Source: Fratercula arctica
Lineage: Eukaryota > Chordata > Aves > Charadriiformes > Alcidae
Assembly: GCA_947846985.1 (NCBI GenBank)
Contig: CANTUZ010000007.1
Span: 35,716,355-35,780,354, forward strand
Length of the DNA stretch: 64,000 nucleotides
Direction: 5' to 3'
This document shows, in pieces, positions 1-12,590 of the stretch. The notes under the pieces were generated by a model. That model saw only the letters and a list, made by a program, of their open reading frames with translations, searched no databases and was not told the DNA's origin. The position numbers were made by a program, and so were the translations under genes. Numbering within the stretch: position 1 is the first letter of the stretch; each line of letters begins with the position of its first letter.

Positions 1-2817
1 TGTTTGTCTCCACTTTTCCTCTCTCAGGCTCCAGATACTTTTTTCAGGAAGGGTGGCCGGCGTTCCCAGTCCTGCGTGCTGCCAGTACGCCCAGTCCCTC
101 AGCACACGCTGTCAGGCAGCCTGTGCAGACTGTTTAACTTTGCCAAAAGCTAAGGGTAAGGCAGTCAGAAGATCATTTAAACAAAATATGATGTGGTAAT
201 TCTCCACAGTAATCAAAAGATTGTAATCAGCTTTTCCCTATCTTCATTCTGTTACATCTTAGATTTTTCTGCAAAGAACGTACTGACAATATAAAGCCAA
301 AAGAGCAGGAAACGGTTTCAGTTTACCAGAGCATACTGTGTAATTCTGTTCTCATATGTCATTTTTACTGTGAAGCCTGTGTTCAGGGCACTAAATGGGC
401 ATCCTTTAAGGCTTGGCTAATAAAAAGTGGGAAATTCTGAGGACAAGTAATTGTACTTTTGCTGGTTATAGTACATCTGCGTCTGTGCCCTCATCTATAG
501 AAAGAAGCAGTCGTTTGCCTGTTAGCGTTTCCAAGATAGCTGATCAGCTTTGACTTTCTTCCTCTGTGCACGGCCTCGGAAAGCAGAACTCTTCTTCATG
601 CTTGCCCTGATTTGTTGATTTTTCACTAGTCCCCTTAGCCTGAAGCTAGTGACAGCATACTTTGTGCTTCCTGCTATATAGATTTTAGTAATTCTTTTGA
701 GTAGCACACAGAGGAGGCTCTTTATGTGGCTTGAATTCTGTAGTCAGAAAAATGTCCAGGATGGATTTGATGGATTTGACATATCTGGTACGGTTTCTAA
801 AGGGAGGATCAAGAGAATACCTCTGACATATTCGGTGTTGGTAGTTTCAGAAACGGACAAAAGCAAGAAAACCCAAATGGGAAAAAGCAAGTAAAACACA
901 GATTTAGTCACTGAGGCCATGATGCTGAAGCCTGTAGCTGGTGAGAGGCTGGCTGCTCCCCTCAGCTGCTTTGTTTCTTGCCATAACGTGATCCTGCAAA
1001 ATGGTTGAAAAAAATAATTGAGATAAATGTACTCAGACAGCTATTGAAACTAAGAGTGTGAAAACATTGGATTTTTAAAGTAAGAGACATATTTAAATTT
1101 TAAAAGAAGGTGGAATTATGTAGAAACAGGGTGGATAATGCAAACCTGTGCAACCAAGTACAATGGGGTTTTGTTGTAACAGTGTGTGCATGACATGACA
1201 GGACTGTTCTGTTTACTGTACTGTACAACATAACTTGTGCCGTAGTGGAAGTAATTCTGTCAGGAATTCAGATTACATTATTGGATGTACATATGAGTTT
1301 AGTATTGTAGCAGTATTGTTACCATAGCAGACAGAAACAGATGTACTATCCAGGGAGCACCATACTGCTGTGGGAGTCCCTTGAATTTGTCCTGTCAGAT
1401 TATCATTACTGAAGTGAGTAATACTTTTTAAACTGTTTATGGAGCCGCTCAATTATTTTTAAAAGGTCGGTAAAATAAAGAGCTATCTCAGGATGAGAGA
1501 AAATTGCCGAGTATTTTTGTCCTGTGCTTAGCAAGATATGCATTGTCCGGAAACACCGATTCCCCTCTTTCAGAATTACATTGTGCTGTGCACAAGCCTG
1601 GAAGGCTGAAAAAGATACAACATAAATCTTGAAATAAGATCTTGAATGGGTGGCATAGCAGCTCAAAAGATAAAGCATCACTTCTTCATTCTTAGGTCAA
1701 AAGGTCCTATAAACTGGAGGCCGTTAATCTTGATGTCTGAAATATTTAGTCTTCCCTTACTGAAGCGGAGAGCCATCTCTTCATGTGTATAGCACAGAAT
1801 ACTGTTTGTTAAGTTTACAGCTTCATTATTAAAACAATACTTGTGCTGATACTTGAAAAATACATACGAGAACTTTCGAAGTGTCTCCAACATTAGTCTG
1901 AAGCATGATCTAACGTGAACAGGCTTTTGGCTAATTGTTTCCCATGCTTGGACCCCCCAAATCCTCTCCAGCTCTGCAGTCTTCCTGCAGCCTCCAGAGA
2001 AGGCAGGCTGCGTGCTGCTTAAAATCCGTCTTGTTAAAGAAATGCTGGCGGTTTATGAGAGAATATGCTGATTATACAGGACTAACCAGCTGATTTAAAT
2101 TCTTCAACAGAGCTCCTGAATTTTTGACTAGGAATAGTTTTATCCAAATTGAGAACAAATTTAGCTCTTTGTCTGTTTGCAAATTGTTCATCAGTACATT
2201 ATGACTTTTATGAATCTGTTCATTATCTGCAATTGCCCGGCACATACTTTTTATGAGTGTATGAGATTTTTTTTAAAGCAAGCATTCAGTCAGAGATTCA
2301 CTACTCAGGGTTAGTGGATGGCCACATTTTTTGTATCAAATTTTCAGCTGTAGAGATAACTTTCCACAGGAAGGTGAAAGAATAGATCTTTCTTTTCCCA
2401 GATGTAAATGAAACACAGAGCACAAATACCCAAATGGAAACACAATGTACAATTGCAGAAGTAGTTACTAGTTGCTCCAGTTCTTTCCCAGCCCTGCTAC
2501 TGAAGCTCAAACCTGCACTCACTTGGGCCAATAGATCTGTCTCAGGCATCAATGTTTTAAAAATAAGACAATATCCTTGACAAGCAGAATCATATGATCT
2601 CTACCAGTCTACATGCTTGCTCTTTTTCTTGGTTTTGGCTTATACTTGCACAGATGTTAGCATAGTCTTTTTTTTCCTTATGTTTGTTAACATCACTTCA
2701 ATTTGGGTATTTGCACAAAAATCACCCAATTAATCTGAATCCCTGATGTATTTCACTAGGAAACCACTGTAGAGGTGCATGTTTTATGCTCTAACTTGTA
2801 TATTCCCTGCTTTCCAG
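1..2817 (+). other. TENM1: Intron (3' part) upstream of the EGF4-EGF5 exon
   Basis: This is non-coding sequence ending in a 3' splice site, TATTCCCTGCTTTCCAG, at 2801-2817. I looked for an upstream teneurin EGF exon (EGF1-3) in the three forward frames and saw none. The short open frames here have no Cys-rich EGF pattern and look random. A TGCATG hexamer (Rbfox-type) lies at 2776-2781, 37 nt before the exon. Nothing else is recognisable. Confidence 0.8.
2776..2781 (+). promoter_or_regulatory. TGCATG (Rbfox-type) upstream of the EGF4-EGF5 exon
   Basis: This full UGCAUG hexamer lies 37 nt before the acceptor AG/exon boundary at 2817/2818. Rbfox proteins bound upstream commonly repress the exon that follows. 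It is a candidate site by sequence only. Confidence 0.35.
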
Positions 2818-3018
2818 AGGACTGCTTGGATCCGATGTGCTCCGGCCACGGTGTGTGCGTTCAAGGGGAATGTCACTGCTCCACAGGCTGGGGCGGTGTG
2901 AACTGTGAGACGTCGCTTCCCGTGTGCCAGGAGCAGTGCTCGGGGCACGGGACTTTCCTCCTGGACACAGGACTCTGCAGCTGCGAACCGCAGTGGACGG
3001 GTTCAGACTGTTCAACAG
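2818..3018 (+). CDS. TENM1: TENM1 exon: EGF-like repeats 4 and 5
   Basis: This 201-nt internal exon has phase 1 at both ends. Its first two bases complete a Glu codon and its last G begins the next. It encodes [12 protein letters not shown]... (EGF4) and then a second EGF ending SDCST (EGF5). EGF4 has the full six cysteines. EGF5 has only five: the third Cys position (GHGTF) is Phe. This is the known teneurin pattern, in which EGF2 and EGF5 each leave one cysteine free for an intermolecular disulfide, giving cis-dimers. The acceptor is CTTTCCAG and the donor ACAG|GTATGC. The splice joins to the EGF6 exon as ...CST-ELCTLDC..., which is continuous in the family. Because the length is a multiple of three and the phases match, skipping this exon would keep frame while deleting EGF4 and EGF5. 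TGCATG motifs lie on both sides. Confidence 0.95.
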
Positions 3019-3021
3019 GTA

Positions 3022-3027
3022 TGCATG
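3022..3027 (+). promoter_or_regulatory. TGCATG overlapping the 5' splice-site region of the EGF4-EGF5 exon
   Basis: The donor reads G|GTATGCATGC, so a UGCAUG hexamer begins at intron position +4 and overlaps the region paired with U1/U6 snRNA. A factor bound here could compete with U1. It is a candidate by sequence only. Confidence 0.35.
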
Positions 3028-5795
3028 CTGGAGACTTTATTTTTTCAACAATGCCTATGCTTTCTGTTTGAGTCGTGAAAGAAAGTAGTTACTATTACAG
3101 TGCTAGTATGAATTTAAAAAACAAGACAGGGATGAAGCAGGGGTGCTGTGGCATGGCACTTAATGGGCTTGGCAGCAGCTGGCTTTCTGTTGACAAGGAC
3201 AGAAGGGTTTTTTCTCTGTGACAAGGATGTTGACTGCCTGGTGGTGTGACAGCAAGAATGGTACCTTCTGCAAGAGTGCAGGTGCTTCCTGGCATGGATT
3301 GGAGTTAAGCTTGACTCTCGCGTGAGATGTTGAGCACTATCAGGCTCATGCAATGAGGGAATCCGCAACTCTCAGAGACACTGGGAGGATATAGAAAGAA
3401 TAATGGTCTAAATGCAGTAACTGGTGAGGAAGAAGGCTCTATCAAAAAATCTTTAAACAAAAATGACCATCCTTTCTCTCATGCTGGGATAAAAACTCTT
3501 TTCTTTCTTAGAGGACCATCAAGGTTTGATCCCACTGAATTTGATTAAGAGTTGAGATGGATTTCCTATGTGCTTTGTACATTTACATTTCCTTTTCTTA
3601 AAATGAATGCACTCTGGACATTTTACTCTGTAATGGAGCATGTCATTACCAATGTACGTGCTACTATTTTTTCCCCCTATAAAGCTCACAAAACCAGAAT
3701 CTGGAATGGTAAGTAGCACATCCCAGTACAGAATAGATCCAGGTGACAGATTTGCTGAATACTGTGGAATACAACCAATCGTCCAAGTCACCAGTTTTTC
3801 TTAGAAATCATCATTCAAAAGAACACTTGGAACAGTATAAATTTCCATTCAGACCTTTAAAGTGTATGGTTATGATCTTTAAGTTGCGACTTATGAAATG
3901 TCCCACTCCACGATAACTTTTAAAGCAACAAAATATTGACCTGCTAATAATTTTCAGTGTTTGTTACAAAGACCCTGTGTTCATTCTACAATCCAAAATT
4001 AATGCATGTAATTTCGGTCTGCCACTGTTGGATATGGTACCTGCTTTGATAAGAATTGACTTTTTATCGGCGTTCAGCAAAAGCCTGGTTGCTTGCATTT
4101 TTATCATGTGTTTTATTATTTGTTAAAAATATTCCCTGAAGGTTAGTAATATAGTAGTACTTCCATTAATGAAGGAAATAATTAGCAAAGGTGCTAGCTA
4201 TGTATTAATTTTTAACTCACAAAATATGCAAACCAATTCTGTTATAATACAACGTTATTGTAGCTCAAAAAGAGATGTTCATCTCCAACAGGTCTGTTGT
4301 GTCAGCTGCATGGAGCAGTTAGATATTAAATAAGGGAACAAAGAGCTAATAAATAACTGCAGTGACGACACTTTTATCTTGTGTGCTTGGATCATAATTT
4401 TTATGTTTGTCTCACCTCCAAGCTGTTTTGATTCATTTTTAGAAGAAAGGTAACTTTTTTCCTTACCTCCATAACCAGCAGGGGTGATGTCTCTCTTCAT
4501 CCCCACTGTCTTCTGAGTTATCAAAGAATGCTTTTACAACCACCAACCAGTATCCCTCTTTATAGTTAGATACTTCAGATTTCTCCTTTCAAATATATCT
4601 TTCTTCATAGGTGTTAAACTGGATTCAGGATTGTTGTGGCAATACGCGTGTTAGACTAAGTGTGGATGTTCATTTGCGCTTGAGGCTTTCTTCATAGTAT
4701 CAGTGATTGCTGTGCATGCTGGAAGTAAAGTCTGATTTTAGTGAGGAAGGAAAACATCAGATGAGTAAGTCAACAAGGTCAGAATAAACGAGCTGTCATA
4801 AGCGAATGGAAAAAATCATGAGGTTCTGTACGAAGAAGAGGATGAAAAGGGTAAACCGCAGACTGCTCGTCTGGAATCAGACAGCAAGGGAGGCTTTGCA
4901 ACTGATAGACGAGCAGTCTCTCAGCCTGCCTCAAACCCTTGCACTTTTCCCGCCATCTCTGTACCAGATTACTGTCAGTACTGTGAAAATCTGCTTTTCT
5001 GTATTGCCTGTCCTGATGATTTCTGCATTCCCCAGCAAGTTCCGAATACTTTGAAAATAAAAGGACAAATTATTTTAAGTTTTATGTTTTTCCTAAATAG
5101 AAATTAATATATCTTTCTGTACTTTAAAAAGGAGCAATCGCAAAGGTGCCAGAATGCTTTTGAGTACATTATCCCAGATATAGTGTGGCACACCTGAACA
5201 GAGATGAGCCATCTCTAAGATACCTTCCCCAACCTGCCCACCTCTAGCTCTTCAAACAACAGGAGATTCCATTTTACAAGCAGCAGAAAATACTGTGGAC
5301 ATGGAGGAAGAGGGATGAAGGGTGTCTGTGTGAACCATGTGTATCCTGAAGGATTGCCAATGTTTGGAGCCCCAGCCTGAGATCTGGAGTCATTCATGTA
5401 TTTTTGAGGCTGGAAAAGACAGTGGTGTTTATGCTGTTTGATTTTCTGTAGGATACATATAAAAAAAAAAAAAATCATCCTTCAGTTTCTGCTTGACACT
5501 CATAATTTCTGTTTAGTTTTTAGAAATTCAACCTTCTCACAGAGGCTGAAAATGAAGGATAGTCTACTGTGTCCTTAGGTAAATCGTTTCAATTATGCCT
5601 GACCCTCTCTGCTGAAAAGTGCACAGTCTACTTTTGCATCAAATAGGTGAAAAGTCTTACAATTGTGTTTCTTTTTGTGAGGTGAAAGACTGTCCAATCC
5701 TTTGTCATATTCATTATAATTTCTGTCCTTAATGTTTATAAAAAGGGTCAATATTTTAAATCCATTTGCTTCTCATAATGCTGCATACACACACT

Positions 5796-5862
5796 GCTCT
5801 CTCCACTACCTCCCTTTTCTCTTTCTCTTTCTCTCTCTCTCCCTATCTCTATCTCCACCTCC
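5796..5862 (+). repeat. CT-rich (pyrimidine) low-complexity tract
   Basis: This is about 67 nt of almost pure C/T, including a run of CTCTCTCTCT, deep inside the 21.7 kb intron. It ends in CACAAG and so resembles a strong polypyrimidine tract, but the sequence after it shows no teneurin coding potential. Confidence 0.8.
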
Positions 5863-8800
5863 ACAAGAAGAATAATGCCAGAAAAAGAATTATCTGTTTT
5901 TTGGGTTTTGGGTAGGCGTTTTGGGAAGTATGACCGACCACATAAAGTGTGTGTTTTTCTTTTCTATTGCTTCATTAAAAAATTACATCAAGGGAACACT
6001 GAAATTCCAAGCTTAAATATTCAAAGATCAAAGAAAGACAAAAGAAGATACCTACATGTTAACTAACTCATCTTTCCTGTGTTTCTTATGAAACAGGTTT
6101 AATTTTCACATTTAAAGAAATTCCATTTTGCTAAGGATGTGTGGCCTGATCATTCAAGTGGTTACTTGCTCCTGTATGCACTTGTTCTTCTGCACAGTTG
6201 CTGTACTAAAGACAGTGTCTCTTTCTAATCTACTGGACTGTTCAGATCAGATTCTACATGAAATTGCATGTTGAGGGTGTTTGGATACGACAAACACTGA
6301 ACTGTGACGTGATTGAATTAATTGGTTGGTAAGAAGAGGCTAGTTTAAAAAAGGTGAAATGTGTGTATAGTTCTATATAAATATTTGAAGGAGCACATGC
6401 ACAAAAGCACAGAATAATGGCATGAATTGGATTTATTTCTAGTCTTCCCTTGCATGGGGCATGGTTTCTAAAGGGACTGTCAAAACGAGGAGGCCATAGC
6501 TGTGACCCACCTAAGTATTGCAGTGTCCATCTTGGAGGCTTCTGTACAGGAATATGAATTCTGGAATTAGCCCCTTTTTTTAGGTCAGAAACTAAATGTC
6601 TGATTGTCCGTTGAACTTTGGCAATGTTTTCTCTGAAGAGCTCTTCCTTTTTCTTTATACCTTATGTACGTTCGTAAGGAATTAATTTATTCAATAGAAT
6701 AGAATAATTCAACAGACAACATCTGTAGTACAAAGGCTGGTATAACTAGGCCAGCCCCAGTTCGTGTTCAGAGTTGAGGATTACTCTTCTATCAAAAAGT
6801 AGCTCCAGTGTTAGTGATGTTTCTTACACTGTGGCTGTGGAGAAGAAGCTGTGTGGCACTGAGTTAACTACCATATAACCAGTCCAGAGTCCATCTGACT
6901 TACTGTTCTAGTTAAACTGTCCTGCATGACCTATCAGTTTAAGCATCTTTTATGTATGAGGATTAGCTGGCAATTGGGCACCTTTGTAGCATTGCTACAA
7001 AGCATACTGTTAACAGCTATGAGCTGGGGAGAACAGATGCTTGCTGCCAAAATAATTGACATCCTCTCCTGATGTGGCCATCACACCAGCTTCTAGCCAA
7101 AAGAGCAGTAATTCTGAAGTGCTTCAAGATCATATTGTTATCATCAGAGGCCTGAGGCCAGGATCCTTCTCTGGTGTAGCATAGACCTGCTTACTTTTTT
7201 TGCACTGCTTTGGTTCCCAAAGTATTTCCAAGGCCAAAAGAAACGGAGCCACAACACTGTTACAGTTCCACACTGTCCAAGCTAGTTTTGGCTAGTCAAC
7301 ACAGATGTCCAGCATAGTCTCTGCTCTGACCTATGGACTGCCAAAAACCGATCTCACTGCACCACCTCCAGATACTCCTTCTAGATCCAAAGTTCTTGAT
7401 GGCCAGTTGAGGTCCAGAGGTCCCTTGAGGTCCAGAAAATCCTCTTACAGAACTCCAAAACAGCTGTCAGGAAATGTTTTCAGCGTGTTTGAATTGGTTC
7501 TCAATAAAAGCAGCTCAGTATGGCTTGAAAGTTGTTCAGACATTTAGTATTGCTAATCCTACGCTACTCGTAGGACACAAGCTATGTTGGCTGTTTATTC
7601 AGCTCTTTTAAGATCCATCCTTTCAATACTCTAAGCTGGATACCTGTTACAGACATATTTGGCCTCTTTCTACCCTACAATATTGAACTTCCATGAAAAG
7701 CCATTTTCTTTTGTTACCTCAGATTTCAATTTGCCTAGCCCAAAGATGATGTGGTTTTCATTCAGGCCTTACCTTGCTACTTATGTGCCTATTTGTAAAT
7801 GCTCTTCCTATCGTCTAACATTCATACAGAAAGATAATATGCTATCTGATTCTTTTACCTCCTTTAGGCAGCATCAAATGAATTTCACTCTGAAAATATT
7901 GACAGATCTTTAGCTACACCAGTCAAAACAACATTGATAGGTATCCTTTCTACAGCCATATGTCACATCAGGAGAAAAAAAGAAATCACTTACCTTCTAT
8001 CTGTACCTAAGATTTGGGTTTTTATATGGACAAGATCAAAGTGCTTTAATTGTTCTACATGATTGTACACTGATGTCTATTTACCATGTTCAATTGGCTT
8101 GAACACTGAAGGTCAAAAACAAGCTATGGTTTTCACTGCTTCAAAATTATACCAATGTCAGAAATTTGTAGAGAAGCAGCATAGAGTTATTCCAGCTGAG
8201 TTCTTCCAAATGCTGTACCTTGGACATAGCTGTTATAATTCCAGTTGCAAGGATCAGTGCTGCAGTCATCATTCAAGTAATGTAATCAAATCTTTCATTC
8301 CTGCTGGCCTGTTTGAATTAATTCCTTACTATCTTTTTTATCACTTTGCTCATTTAGTTTTAGTTTTTTCCTAACCCAGTCAGCCTTTGGCAAGTCACAG
8401 AAAAATGCCCCAAAACGTTTGGCCATTACCAATTTAGCCATCTGGCAGTGGATGTGCCCAAGAGAGATGCACAAGAGATTGGGTACCAATTCTCATTTAG
8501 TTGTACCCCCCTCCCCGCCTTTTAAAAGATGTGAATAGAGAATAGTAATTTCATACTTTGTTCCAAGTGAGACTGATTATAAAATATTTTTTGTGAAAAC
8601 TACCTGTGCTGGAAAAGATCATCCTTGGAATATTTCAGAATCTCAGCATCTTCACACCATACTGAATCCAGTTATGATTGTGTGTGAAAATCCATTATTA
8701 TTCAGACCTTCAACATATGGTTCAGTTGACCTGTGCGGTATGGGGGTGATTTACTGCATACATGACAAAATAATACAGTAGGATGGAAGACTGATAGTAC

Positions 8801-11800
8801 ACTGTTTTACTGTCACCAGAACTTCAATATAGTCAACTTTCTACTTACAGTCTGTGGATCTTTGTTGCTTTATTTATAGGCTGTCATCCAAAATCCCTTG
8901 ATGTTAATGAGTCATCTCCCTTTGAGGCACGTAGGCAGCGCTTTTGAGAAAGACAAAATCAAACTTGTGAGTACCGACTGCTCGTGTCAGGTAGAAGGGA
9001 AGCTCTGGCTAATTGAAGGTGCTGCATCAACAAACTGAACAAAAAACTTCGTCTTCTGTTCTCAGATTAACACCTTTAACTTGGAGCTTTGTGATTAAGG
9101 GAATGAAACATTAAGAGAAAATGGATGACAGAGTTGTTCAGTGGGACAGAGCCTTAGCTAGCATAAATTAGTGTAACTGCAGTGATGCCACCAGTGCAAT
9201 CCCAGCGTGTTTCAGGTGAGAATCGAGGCCCGAGTCACTAATTAATTGCAGCAGTATGCCTAAAATATTATAGACTGAAAAGTAATGAAATCTGTGACAG
9301 AGCTGATGCATCTGACATCCTGTCCTGTATTCGTTTCTCTAGACTCTATTCAGCCAAAGTAGGCCAGTTTCCGTCCTCCTTACTCCAGGACATTTGTCAT
9401 AATTCCACCGAATCCATTTATACCACTGAAGCAACCTAATTATGATTGGGAAAAGAATACTGGCAGTTCTTAGTCACAAAAACATTCATCCTAAAATGAT
9501 TATGTGGAGATGGTATATATTTAGCATATCTATTTTTGGTTAAGCTCTCTCTAGCAAGATTGGTGGTAATTTTACAAAGAGTAAAAATGGATCAGCAGCC
9601 TCTTCCTTCGGTATCTTGCGAAGCATAAAACCTCTTTAAAACTGAAGTGCTTTGAAAAATGCAAAATGTTGTAATTGTTGTAAATTGGTATGTGCAGAGT
9701 AGAGTAATTTAAAAATCATTAGAAGTATGCATTTTTTAAAGTAAAGTGCTTCAAAAAGAAATGAAGGCATAATACAGTATATTAATATAGTTCAAGACAT
9801 CTCAAATTGGTTTCAAAATTAAACATCAAAAACTGCAACTTGAAAAAATAATTAGGTAAAGCCATTTCATCGCAATCAGAAAACTCTTCAGGTTTAGGAA
9901 ATTGCAAATTATGGGTGTCAGTCATTCTGATTTGCCAAGGACAAGGATATTCACTACAAACAACTCACAGTAGTGAAATTTCCTCAATGCGTGATGTAAT
10001 CTGTCATGCATTTCCTATGGACTGCTCCGTTCCATGTTGGTACTTCTACTCTGCTCCCTATTTTAGACAAATCTCAAGAACTTTTTAATTACACTATAAC
10101 CATCCTTCATTGTTTTGTTCTGCAGAAATGATGGACTTACTTAATTTCATCTAACTGTCCTCTTTCTTTAATTTGTGAGGAGCTTTAACTATTACTGCTG
10201 TGCTAATTAAAAGGATGATTGAAGTTTCCCCTGCTGTACATTGTCTGACATTGTAGAAAGACTTCTTACTACTGTATATTTCACTGAAAAGAAAAAAACA
10301 ATGTGTGACTAGTTCGATTTGTATCTCCTGTAGAGTTGCAAGAGTTTGCAAAAAGATATCTGGTGAGCAAGATTTCTATTAAAAACTTAGTAGTTAAAGA
10401 TTGGAACACTTAATATGTGTTGCTGGAGAATTTAAAACATGAGAAATTTAAGGCAGTGAAGAAGCGCTCCAATAAAAATTAATTCTCCTGCATGTTGAAA
10501 TCAGTCCAGAGGGAACCAGAAATACCTGATGTAGTCATGTATTGATTTAAGAAACAGGATAAGTCAAGGGTATGAGATATACAATGAGGAAACTTGGGAT
10601 GTTTTTCAACTGCTTGCTGCTTATTTAGCAGCTATGCCAAAAATAATAGCTCTTTCCTTCCCTTTTTCTTCCTGAAAATTAAGATTCTTAATCTATTTCT
10701 GTCTGCATCTCATTCAGCAATTATTGGAAATATCCCTCATTCAAATGTAAACATAATTTACTTAAGTCAGCATTTGTAAATCCTGGTCTAATCCACAAAA
10801 AGGTATTACTTATTCCACTGGATGGAATCCACAGACCCAATTTCCATCCCAGCAGCTCTTCCCTTTTCCAGGAGCAAGATACCCAAATTGCTCTGGTGAC
10901 AGCGATATGGGACTGTTTGTCCTACCTTCTAGGTAGCTAACAGACTTCCCTCTCTGTATGCATGGCAGCGTGTCTCTGTGGGGAGCCCGCTGTGTGCAGG
11001 AACTGTTCACCTCAATGTGGTTTGTGGTCGGCCAGCTCCAGCAGATCTGTTTCAGATCTGTTTTGAGGGGAATGCTCATTAGGATCCTGAGGCAACGCCT
11101 GGGTAAGATCATGCAGATTGTGAAACTAGAGAGCTTAACATCAAGCTGTTATGACCTCAGCTGGGTGATTATCTAGTAGCAAAACCTGGTAAATAAATGG
11201 GATTTTAGTAGCTCTTCAGGTGCCAAAGTGGTTCAAGGACTTCCAAATTAGGTAAGCTGAGCAACGGGTGTAAGGGCCTCCATTTTGGATTGAGACATTT
11301 AAAGTTGTAGCTAGATGCCTGCCTCCTTTTTTGCATCTCAACTTTATCACCTACACGGTAGTCAATCTACTAGCCAGTGATTAAGAGCCGTAGTAAAACA
11401 AGTAGCAGAACAGAGTGTGGAAAGGACTTTTGTGAATACTCTGTCCGAGAAAATATCAAGGTGGAAATTCTGAATACGAAAGGCTCGTGTTCCACAAGAA
11501 GCCTTTATAAAAGAGGCCTCTGAAGTAGCGAAGTTGTGGGAATGTTCTGCTGGTGTTGCAGATGCTGCAGTGGAGGGGAAAAAACAGCCTAGATGGGCAA
11601 CGGAACAGCAGCAACATACAAAACCTACAACTTTTAATTTGCTAAGCGAAGTCCAGTGATGAAACTCCGATGGGGTATCCATACCACCAGCATGTAAAGA
11701 AGGGGGTTTGTGTTAGGAGGGAGCTTCCCTTCCTCCCAGCTGGAAAAGCACAAATGGGAATTGTTGGAGCAAGATTACAAAAAAGCACTAGAATAACTAG

Positions 11801-12369
11801 AGGTTTTGTCCTTTGGTGAATTTCAGAACATCTATTATGCAAAATGTATTGCATAGATCCCTGAAAAGCAGATATTTATAATAATTTTTTATTGTCATGG
11901 TAAGAGTTCTATAAAAATAGCTATCATTTCAATATGCTCATGCATCAGAGTGTATCAAGTTTAACTTACCTCTGAAAATAGGAAATTGCTACTGATAAAA
12001 GTCAAAATCATGGGAACTTTCTTTTCTCCTGCATATTGCATTTTTATTCTTTTTGATTGTGTAGATTGTTGCAAGGGTTATATATGTAGACGTCCAAGGA
12101 ATTCCTGGTCTCTGCCCCCTTTAAGGACTTTTGCTTAAATGTTTAGGCTCAAGTGTAACACTTTTAAAATAAATCTAAATTTACAGTAATTATGTAAGAA
12201 CATTTCAGTGGTGACAGAGCAAAAACTCTGTGTGTATTGTAGCTGCAGTATACATTCAGGCATGTCACTCTTCAGCTTAGGAAGCCTTGGCTATTTTATA
12301 AACAGATTCTTAAAATAGCATCTATCACCTTGTGATCCAAAATCATTTTCTGATGGGCTGCCTGAAGCT

Positions 12370-12590
12370 GATCGTTCACGTGGCACGTTTGTATTTTCAG
12401 CTCCTACTCTGCTCACCCCGGCGCTCGTTACACAAATGCCTTGAAGGAGGGTGTCCGGCCTGGCGGGGCCTCTCTCAGCAATGCGGAGCGAGAAGTCGCC
12501 GGGCATCTTTGAGCAGGATGCGACTGGGCAGCATGTCCTGGGGATAACACAACTGCCTCAGCCAAGCAGCGTCTGCATGGGCGAGGAGGG
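12370..12590. other. CpG-rich patch inside an intron
   Basis: I count about 15 CpG dinucleotides in roughly 220 bp here, while the surrounding intron is AT-rich and CpG-poor. A CACGTG E-box lies at 12377-12382. It does not match any repeat I can name and has no splice-bounded coding frame. It could be an intronic regulatory element, an unrecognised old repeat, or simple local GC variation. No function is claimed. Confidence 0.4.

Noticed and set aside
1..160. CTCTCTCAG followed by open sequence at the window start, as a possible upstream EGF exon
   Set aside because: The translation does not show the spaced cysteines and glycines of teneurin EGF3.
5796..5890. CT-rich tract ending in CACAAG as a splice acceptor for an extra exon
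   Set aside because: The downstream sequence has no EGF or teneurin coding content, and the neighbouring EGF5 and EGF6 exons already join in frame.
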